From assembly GCA_937872085.1 (NCBI GenBank), contig CALMQK010000102.1:1-11214 (forward strand): DNA of 11,214 bases, written 5' to 3'. Positions 5,840 through 11,214 of this stretch are shown here, piece by piece. The notes under the pieces were generated by a model. It made no database searches, was not told the DNA's origin, and saw only the letters and a list, made by a program, of their open reading frames with translations. A program made the position numbers and the translations under genes. The first letter of the stretch is position 1. Every line of letters starts with the position of its first letter. The DNA is from an uncultured euryarchaeote. GTDB taxonomy: Archaea; Thermoplasmatota; Thermoplasmata; UBA10834.

Positions 5840-6132
5840 AGGTGACGGTCGACGCCCTCCAGGCGAGGATCATCGGCATTCTGAAGGACTGGTACCCGAT
5901 CACCGTCGAGGAGTTGAGGGACGAATTGTCGCTTCCTTCCGGGGTGCTGGAGAGGTCCCTGAAAGCGCTTATGGTCAAGGGGGTCATCGAGCTCGAGCCC
6001 CTGAGCGACAAGACCTTCATCCGGCTGCTGACGCAGGAACTCGTTCTCGAGAAGGAGGGGAAGAGGCACAAGAAGGCCGTCCAGAAGCCGGGACAGAAAG
6101 GGCGGCCAGTCGACGACATCATGTATCGATGA
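5836..6132 (+). CDS. Small winged-helix protein with basic tail, 98 aa
   Basis: Residues 5-65 fit a compact winged helix: DALQARIIGILKDWYPITVE, then ELRDELSLPSGVLERSLKALMVKGVIELEPLSDKTFIRLL, in which LPSGVLERSLKALMVKG is the recognition-helix region and the last part the wing. Residues 75-98 are strongly basic (GKRHKKAVQKPGQKGR) and could contact nucleic acid or be flexible. The ATG overlaps the stop of the previous gene by four bases (ATGA). This is the second winged-helix gene of the cluster, the two being separated by one small protein. It could be a transcription regulator or a component of a nucleic-acid complex. The gene ends 48 bases before elp3. Confidence 0.72.
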   Translation: MKVTVDALQARIIGILKDWYPITVEELRDELSLPSGVLERSLKALMVKGVIELEPLSDKTFIRLLTQELVLEKEGKRHKKAVQKPGQKGRPVDDIMYR

Positions 6133-6180
6133 CCTCCCCTTCCGATAAGTAGATATCAGTTCTGGATTCTCAGAGAGCCC

Positions 6181-7737
6181 GTGGATTATTTCGATGAGCT
6201 GGTGCAGGCGCTTGTCATGGGCGAGGTCGCCTCTAGGGACGACCTGCTGAGGCTGAAGACGAAGCTGTGCAAGAAGCACCGCTTATCCAGGGTCCCGCCC
6301 AACTATGAAATCCTGGCGCGGGTGCCGGATGAGTATCGGGATGTCGTAGAGCCGTTCCTCAAGAACAAGCCAGTCAGGACCATGAGCGGCGTGGCACCGG
6401 TCGCAGTGATGACGAGTCCGTTCGACTGCCCCCATGGAAGGTGCACATACTGTCCCGGAGGGACATCCAACAACACCCCTCAGTCCTACACAGGAAGGGA
6501 GCCAGCCGCTCTGCGCGCCGCGATGTACGACTACGATCCGTTCAAGCAGACCGCGAGCAGGCTCAAGCAGTTCCACGCGATCGGACATCGGACCGACAAG
6601 GTAGACCTCATCATCATGGGCGGCACGTTCACCTCTCGCCCGGAGGACTATCAGGAGTGGTTCGTGAAGCGATGCTTCGATGCCATGAACGGCGAGGATT
6701 CACCGGACCTCGAATCCGCGCAGCGGGCCAACGAACTTGCCGACGCGAGGTGCATAGGCATGACCCTTGAGACGAGACCGGACTGGTTCGGCGGCCACCA
6801 CGTCGATCATTCCCTATCTATGGGCGCCACCAAGGTGGAGCTCGGCGTCCAGATACTCGACAACAAGGTGCTCGACGGTGTAAAGCGAGGACACCACGTC
6901 AAGGAGGTGGCCGAAGCGACAAGGAGGGCGAAGGATGCAGGATTCAAAGTCGCCTATCACATCATGCCAGGGTTGCCGGGGAGCGACCCCGAGAAGGATC
7001 TCGCCTCCTTCAGGACCATGATAGAGGACGAGCGGTTCAAGCCGGACATGCTGAAGATATACCCGACGCTAGTCGTCAAAGGTACTGGCTTGTACGAGGA
7101 CTGGGTCGCGGGCAAGTACTCGCCGATGTCTCTTGAAGAGGCGATCAGGCTGCTCGCGGAGGTCAAGAGGATCACTCCTCCCTGGATCAGGATAATGAGG
7201 ATCCAACGTGACATACCTGTCCAGTTGATAGAGGCCGGCGTCAAGAAGAGCCACCTGCGTGAGCTCGTGATGAAGGAGCTGCGTTCCGGGGGCACTCCCT
7301 GCAGGTGCATCAGGTGCAGGGAAATCGGGCATCTGCCATCAGGCAAAGTGACCCCTCTTGAAGGCGAGGCGGAGCTGACAGCAACGACCTACTGCGCCTC
7401 GAAGGGCTCCGAGATCTTCCTTGCATACGAGATCCCATCCACCGATTCTCTCGTTGGATACGCGAGGCTCCGGTTCCCATCGGACCCCAAGGCCGAGGCC
7501 GCCTTGCTGCGCGAACTGCACATCTATGGTCAGATGGCTCCCATCGACGGGAAGGCCGGCGCTCATTGGCAGCACAAGGGTTTCGGCGAGAGGTTGCTGA
7601 AGGAATCTGAGGCCAGGGCGCTTGAAGCGGGATACTCAGAGCTCCGGGTGACGAGCGGGGTTGGGGCTAGGAACTACTACCGGCGGCTCGGTTATGAGCT
7701 CCAGGGCCCGTACATGGCCAAGAAACTTCTTAGGTAG
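6181..7737 (+). CDS. elp3: Elp3, tRNA uridine(34) carboxymethyl-modifying radical SAM/acetyltransferase, 518 aa
   Basis: Elp3 makes the 5-carboxymethyl-type side chain on wobble uridine 34 of tRNA from acetyl-CoA, using radical SAM chemistry in the cytoplasm; archaea use it without the other Elongator subunits. Visible: the radical-SAM cluster CPHGRCTYC (C83, C88, C91), followed by PGGTSNNTPQSYTGREP; MGGTFTSRP (146-154); MTLETRPDW (194-202); the Elp3 hallmarks YHIMPGLPGS and KIYPTLVVKGTGLY; a CRCIRC pair (374-379) between the domains; and a carboxy-terminal GNAT domain with RELHIYG (444-450) and acetyl-CoA loop QHKGFGERL (464-472). The length is typical. No earlier in-frame ATG, GTG or TTG exists after the upstream stop at 6130, so GTG 6181 is the start. 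An AT-rich stretch at about 6143-6156 may be its own promoter; otherwise it is read through from the winged-helix genes. Confidence 0.95.
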   Translation: MDYFDELVQALVMGEVASRDDLLRLKTKLCKKHRLSRVPPNYEILARVPDEYRDVVEPFLKNKPVRTMSGVAPVAVMTSPFDCPHGRCTYCPGGTSNNTPQSYTGREPAALRAAMYDYDPFKQTASRLKQFHAIGHRTDKVDLIIMGGTFTSRPEDYQEWFVKRCFDAMNGEDSPDLESAQRANELADARCIGMTLETRPDWFGGHHVDHSLSMGATKVELGVQILDNKVLDGVKRGHHVKEVAEATRRAKDAGFKVAYHIMPGLPGSDPEKDLASFRTMIEDERFKPDMLKIYPTLVVKGTGLYEDWVAGKYSPMSLEEAIRLLAEVKRITPPWIRIMRIQRDIPVQLIEAGVKKSHLRELVMKELRSGGTPCRCIRCREIGHLPSGKVTPLEGEAELTATTYCASKGSEIFLAYEIPSTDSLVGYARLRFPSDPKAEAALLRELHIYGQMAPIDGKAGAHWQHKGFGERLLKESEARALEAGYSELRVTSGVGARNYYRRLGYELQGPYMAKKLLR

Positions 7738-7753
7738 GGAGCATCCATCGTTA

Positions 7754-7762
7754 CCATTATAT
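7754..7762 (+). promoter_or_regulatory. TATA-like box for the TPR gene pair
   Basis: CCATTATAT in an AT-rich 62-base gap after elp3, ending 38 bases before the GTG start at 7800. It sits between imperfect inverted arms AGCATCCATC (7740-7749) and GATGGTGCT (7779-7787). A transcript start near 7785-7790 is expected. Confidence 0.4.
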
Positions 7763-7799
7763 CAGCTCATAATTATCAGATGGTGCTGGGAGATCCTCT

Positions 7800-9716
7800 G
7801 TGACCTGTCTGAAATGCGGAGGCAAGTCCGAAGGGGACGCACTTCTCTGCGATGCGTGCGCGGATGCGTCCTTCAGTGAATCCAAGTTCTTCCTGAACCC
7901 TGTCTTGATAGGTCCCAGCCTGTACTCCAGATTGAGAAGCCATGGGTCGGCGGCGTACATGCTCGGGCCGAACACCAGCTCCGACATCGTCACCATAGCC
8001 TCGACGGACCTCCAGAAATCGATCAAGGACATGAACGTCCAGGATCTGCAGCACGATGAGCTGAAGGGATTCTACCTGAGGTGCAACTCCATGCTTGCGC
8101 ATCTGGGAGTGCCCCTGAAGCTGGATTCGGCCCAGATCCTTCTCACAGAAGATGCCTCGGACACGATCACGGCGATCGTCACGAAGGTGAACATGGCCGA
8201 GAAGATGTACCCGCTGGAGGGCATGAGCGACCTATACATCCGGGTCGGGATCGTGTACTGGTGCGCCGCCCATAGCATCCTGATGAGGACCGCGTCCAAG
8301 AAGTGGGTCCAGGGTAAGAAGTCCTATCTGACGTCGAGGGCGAAAGAATACATGTCAAAAGTCAGCACTGTGGACGACCTCTACTCGATCGCGGTCCGGG
8401 ACATGGGCATGGTCTGCCTCGACTCCGAGGAATGGGCCGCCGCGGAGGAGAACCTCGCGAACGCCCTCAGGCATTTCCCGAACGATTTCAAGATCGGGGA
8501 AGGCCTCGCTCGCTCGCATCTCATGCTCGGCAACGAGATGGAAGCTCTGTCGAGCGTCGACGAGGTGCTGATCCAGGGGGACAGATCCGAGCTCTGGGTC
8601 CTCAAGGGCCAGATACTCAGGAAGATCGACCGACTGGAGGAGGCCTTGGAATGCTTCAACCGGGCGTTGCAGATCGATCCGAACTACATGCCCGCTCACG
8701 ATGAGCTGATAGGCACGCTCAGAGATGCCGGCCGGCTTGAAGAGGCCGCGTTCGCGGAGAACCAGCGCGCGCTCTCGAAGAGACCTGACCTGGAGCAGAA
8801 GATCAACGAGATGATATTCGAATTCAAGAAGGCCACGTCGGCTGAGGAGCCCGAGGGGAAGGAGGGGCCAACGGAGACCGGCGAAATCAAGGCCGCGTCC
8901 TCCCCGGATGTGCCATCGGCCAAGCCGGCTCCGAAGCCAGCGCCCACGCCGAAGCCCGCCCGGGGCCTTATCGACATCGCGAAAGAGGCTTTGAAGGCCA
9001 GGGACTTCACAAGCGCTTTGGTCCAGGCCCAGCACATCCTGCGTTCGGACCCCGACAACCACGATGCCAACCTGGTGCTGATAGAGGCGCTCGTCTCCAA
9101 GGGCAACCTGAGGGAGGCCGCCCCGAAGGTCCGGACGTTCTACGAGAAGAACAACACGGACCCGAAGGCGTGGTACTGGAGGGGTGAGGTAGCAAGGAGA
9201 GAGGGGAAATGGGGAGCGGCGGTCCAATACTTCAGCAAAGCGGTCTCGCTCGACCCGACGATGGTGGAGGCGTGGGTGTCGATGGGGCAGGCCCTGCTCG
9301 AGCACGACAGGTTCAACGGGGCCGATGAGGGCTTCTCCAGGGCGCTGGAGATAGAGTCCAACAATGCGAGGGCCTGGCTCGGAAAAGGGAAGGCCCTCAG
9401 GGCATTGGGACGATGGGGTGCCGCGGTCCAGTGCCTCGACAGCTACACTGTTCTGGCACCGAAGGACTCCGATGCGTGGCTCCTCAAGGCCGACCTGCTG
9501 TTCGAGAATGAGAAGTACAACCGGGCGTTCGAGTCGTATGACAAGTATCTCGCTTTGGTCGGTGATGATTCGTACGCCCTCGGCAGGAAGGGCATTGCGC
9601 TGAATGCGATCGGTCGAGTCGAGGAAGCCAGGAAGGCACTGGAAGAGAGCGTGAGGCTGGACTCCGGCAACAAGGAAGCCAGGAAATGGCTCAAAATGAT
9701 CCCGGGAGGGTCGTGA
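7800..9716 (+). CDS. Zinc-ribbon TPR-repeat protein, 638 aa
   Basis: A long scaffold-type protein. It opens with a four-cysteine zinc ribbon (C3, C6, C17, C20: CLKC...LCDAC). Residues 25-190 form a helical region I do not recognise. TPR units follow at about 195-330, clearest at 264-297 (LWVLKGQILRKIDRLEEALE, then CFNRALQIDPN). A flexible Pro/Ala/Lys linker is at 345-388 (AKPAPKPAPTPKPARG). A second TPR block fills 389-635, clearest at 456-489, 490-523 and 524-557. No signal peptide or membrane segment is seen, so it is cytoplasmic. GTG 7800 was chosen because GGGAG (7788-7792) precedes it and the ribbon begins at once. Its stop overlaps the ATG of the next TPR gene (TGATG). TPRs bind other proteins; the partner is unknown. 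Confidence 0.85.
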   Translation: MTCLKCGGKSEGDALLCDACADASFSESKFFLNPVLIGPSLYSRLRSHGSAAYMLGPNTSSDIVTIASTDLQKSIKDMNVQDLQHDELKGFYLRCNSMLAHLGVPLKLDSAQILLTEDASDTITAIVTKVNMAEKMYPLEGMSDLYIRVGIVYWCAAHSILMRTASKKWVQGKKSYLTSRAKEYMSKVSTVDDLYSIAVRDMGMVCLDSEEWAAAEENLANALRHFPNDFKIGEGLARSHLMLGNEMEALSSVDEVLIQGDRSELWVLKGQILRKIDRLEEALECFNRALQIDPNYMPAHDELIGTLRDAGRLEEAAFAENQRALSKRPDLEQKINEMIFEFKKATSAEEPEGKEGPTETGEIKAASSPDVPSAKPAPKPAPTPKPARGLIDIAKEALKARDFTSALVQAQHILRSDPDNHDANLVLIEALVSKGNLREAAPKVRTFYEKNNTDPKAWYWRGEVARREGKWGAAVQYFSKAVSLDPTMVEAWVSMGQALLEHDRFNGADEGFSRALEIESNNARAWLGKGKALRALGRWGAAVQCLDSYTVLAPKDSDAWLLKADLLFENEKYNRAFESYDKYLALVGDDSYALGRKGIALNAIGRVEEARKALEESVRLDSGNKEARKWLKMIPGGS

Positions 9717-11214
9717 TGGTCGAGATAGACAAGATCATCAGCGAGCGCTCGGACGAGCGGATCCTCAAGGCGCTGAAGGACATCTCGGACCAGGAGTTCA
9801 CCAAGCTCGTAGAGTCCATACTCGGCTATCTCGAGCTGAAGCTCGTGCGTGCCCGTCCCAAGGGGACGTTCTACGTCGCGGAGTGCACCCACAGGCCGGA
9901 CGGTAAGAAGTACGTAGTGTTCTTCTCGAGGAGCGATGAAGTCATCTCAAAAGGCGACATGGAGAGCCTGTTGTCATACATGACCAGAGCCGAGTCGCCC
10001 AACGGCCTCGTGTTGACCATTTCATCGATAGCGAGCGACGCCGCCTCTTTCGCCGAGGCCAACAACATCGGGCTCGCGGACGCCACAAAGCTCTCGGCGC
10101 TGCTCCGGAGGTTCGACCTCGACAAGGAGGTCATGCGTTCCGCCGACCTCTGGAGAGAGAGGGCGCAGGCCACCAAGGTCCCTGGCTCGGATAGGGCCCT
10201 CGAGGGGGTGATGAAGGATGGGTACGATGCCATCGCCGCGAAGGATTTCATGAAGGCGCTGGAGAAGTTCGATCATGCCATCATGCTCAAGGAGGACTAC
10301 GATGTGCCCTGGAGGATGAAGGGCAACACGCTGGACGAGATGGGATACCACGAGCAGGCGCTCGAATGCTACAAGCACGCGTTGGAGCTCTTCCCGGAGA
10401 GCGACGAGACCTGGTTCTCCCTCGGCAGCTGCCTGTTCTCACTTGGAAGATACGCGGAGGAGGTCGTCTGCTACGACAGAGTGCTCCAGCACAATCCGGG
10501 CATGCAGAAGGCGCTCATCAACAAGGGCTCCACCCTGCACAGGCTCGGCAGATACGAGGAAGCTCTTGAGACCTACGACAAGGTGCTCAAGATCAACTAT
10601 CGCCTCGAGAAGGTCCACAATAACAGGGGGGCGACACTGCACGCGATGGACAGGTTGAACGAGGCGCTCCAATCATACAACCATGCGATCGAGCTCAAAC
10701 GCGACTATGTGGAGGCCTGGATGAACAAGGGCAGCCTGCTCTACGAGATGGGGAAGTATGGGGAGGCCTTCGAAGCATTCACGCAGATGACGCATGTGAG
10801 GCCCGAGCTTCCCAAGGGCTGGTATCTGAGGGGTCTAGCCGCGAAGAAGACAGGCACCATCACGCAGGCGAAGTCCAGCTTCGAGGCGGCGTTGCGCCTG
10901 GACCCGGACTATGTGGAGGCCAAGAGGGCACTGGACGACATCTCGAAGAAGATCGCAGAGAAATTCTCAGATGCGCCGCGGATCGTGCAGGACATCTTCA
11001 CTTCCGAACCGGTCAAGGTGGGCGAGCCGAAAGAGATGCTCGAAGCTCCGACGCTTTCGCAGGACGTGCTCGAGCGGGTACGCGAAGAGAAGATCGAGGA
11101 GCTCGCGGAGGAAGTATATGGTGACAAGGCAGAGCTCCTGCTTCTGTTGGGAAGGATGGAAGAGGCCTTCGACTTCCTCGGGAAGTCGCTGAGGCTCGAA
11201 GGCGAGAACCCCTC
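9716..11214 (+). CDS. Mrr-like degenerate nuclease domain fused to TPR repeats (partial, runs off window)
   Basis: The frame is open from ATG 9716 to the window end: 499 complete codons and no stop. Residues 24-133 follow the order of an Mrr-type restriction-endonuclease fold: EFTKLVESILGYLELKLVRA, a beta strand FYVAECT, KKYVVFFSRSDEVISKGDMESLL, then NGLVLTISSIASDAASFAEANNIGLADATKLSALL, close to the family ending 'lvT...f...A......I.Lid...L..ll'. The catalytic Asp region and the Q-x-K/E-x-K strand are not conserved: the strand reads VVFFS, so activity is unlikely. Residues 161-399 are about seven TPRs (for example QKALINKGSTLHRLGRYEEA within 264-297). Residues 400-460 form an acidic helical linker and further helices follow. 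The gene overlaps the zinc-ribbon TPR gene by one base. Role inferred: a protein-binding scaffold, perhaps recognising nucleic acid. Confidence 0.82.
   Translation, partial: MVEIDKIISERSDERILKALKDISDQEFTKLVESILGYLELKLVRARPKGTFYVAECTHRPDGKKYVVFFSRSDEVISKGDMESLLSYMTRAESPNGLVLTISSIASDAASFAEANNIGLADATKLSALLRRFDLDKEVMRSADLWRERAQATKVPGSDRALEGVMKDGYDAIAAKDFMKALEKFDHAIMLKEDYDVPWRMKGNTLDEMGYHEQALECYKHALELFPESDETWFSLGSCLFSLGRYAEEVVCYDRVLQHNPGMQKALINKGSTLHRLGRYEEALETYDKVLKINYRLEKVHNNRGATLHAMDRLNEALQSYNHAIELKRDYVEAWMNKGSLLYEMGKYGEAFEAFTQMTHVRPELPKGWYLRGLAAKKTGTITQAKSSFEAALRLDPDYVEAKRALDDISKKIAEKFSDAPRIVQDIFTSEPVKVGEPKEMLEAPTLSQDVLERVREEKIEELAEEVYGDKAELLLLLGRMEEAFDFLGKSLRLEGENP

Noticed and set aside
5599..6279. 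Minus-strand open frame across the small winged-helix genes
   Set aside because: It crosses three plus-strand genes with sound starts and overlaps; its translation has no recognisable domain.
8930..8970. Possible tandem DNA repeat in the TPR gene
   Set aside because: It is the Pro/Ala/Lys linker (AKPAPKPAPTPKPA) encoded by similar codons, a low-complexity protein linker and not a repeat array.
8355..9305. Open frame of over 300 codons on the minus strand inside the zinc-ribbon TPR gene
   Set aside because: It is the mirror of TPR coding sequence, with Leu/Arg/Val-rich low-complexity translation and no start signals.
1..11214. Search by eye for CRISPR arrays, tRNA genes and transposon ends
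   Set aside because: No regularly spaced direct repeats, no tRNA-like T-loop sequence with pairing arms, and no transposase-like protein were seen.

Overview
The window looks like chromosomal DNA of a euryarchaeon, most likely a member of the Thermoplasmatota; that lineage assignment is an inference from gene content, not a phylogeny. The archaeal signs are an archaeal-type Elp3 (CX4CX2C radical-SAM motif fused to a GNAT domain), a small PRC-barrel protein, TATA-like boxes 25-45 bases before several starts with short or no leaders, and many small winged-helix genes. It is densely coding. I see no tRNA, rRNA, CRISPR array or insertion sequence.

Layout. (1) 1-1613: a PRC-barrel gene (minus strand) diverges from an OsmC-like gene, which overlaps by one base a stand-alone class-II glutamine amidotransferase. 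The divergent promoter region holds nested perfect inverted repeats. (2) 1610-5048: an XRE-type regulator (minus strand) diverges from a three-gene ABC importer of the NitT/TauT/SsuA class: binding protein, permease, ATPase. The binding-protein gene is in the wrong order: after its signal/anchor segment comes the carboxy-terminal half of the family fold, then the amino-terminal half, and then it stops. This circular permutation is the most unusual item here. (3) 5092-7737: two small winged-helix proteins flank a small beta-rich protein in an overlapping cluster, followed after 48 bases by elp3, the wobble-uridine tRNA modification enzyme. (4) 7800-11214: two large TPR proteins overlap by one base. 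The first starts with a four-cysteine zinc ribbon. The second runs off the window and starts with an Mrr-like, apparently catalytically dead nuclease fold.

How the parts may work together: the XRE regulator probably controls itself and the importer through the shared 118-base intergenic region, in which a TGTGCACA palindrome lies midway between the two TATA boxes. The substrate of the importer cannot be told from the sequence. The winged-helix cluster may be co-transcribed with elp3. The two TPR proteins are probably co-expressed scaffold proteins.
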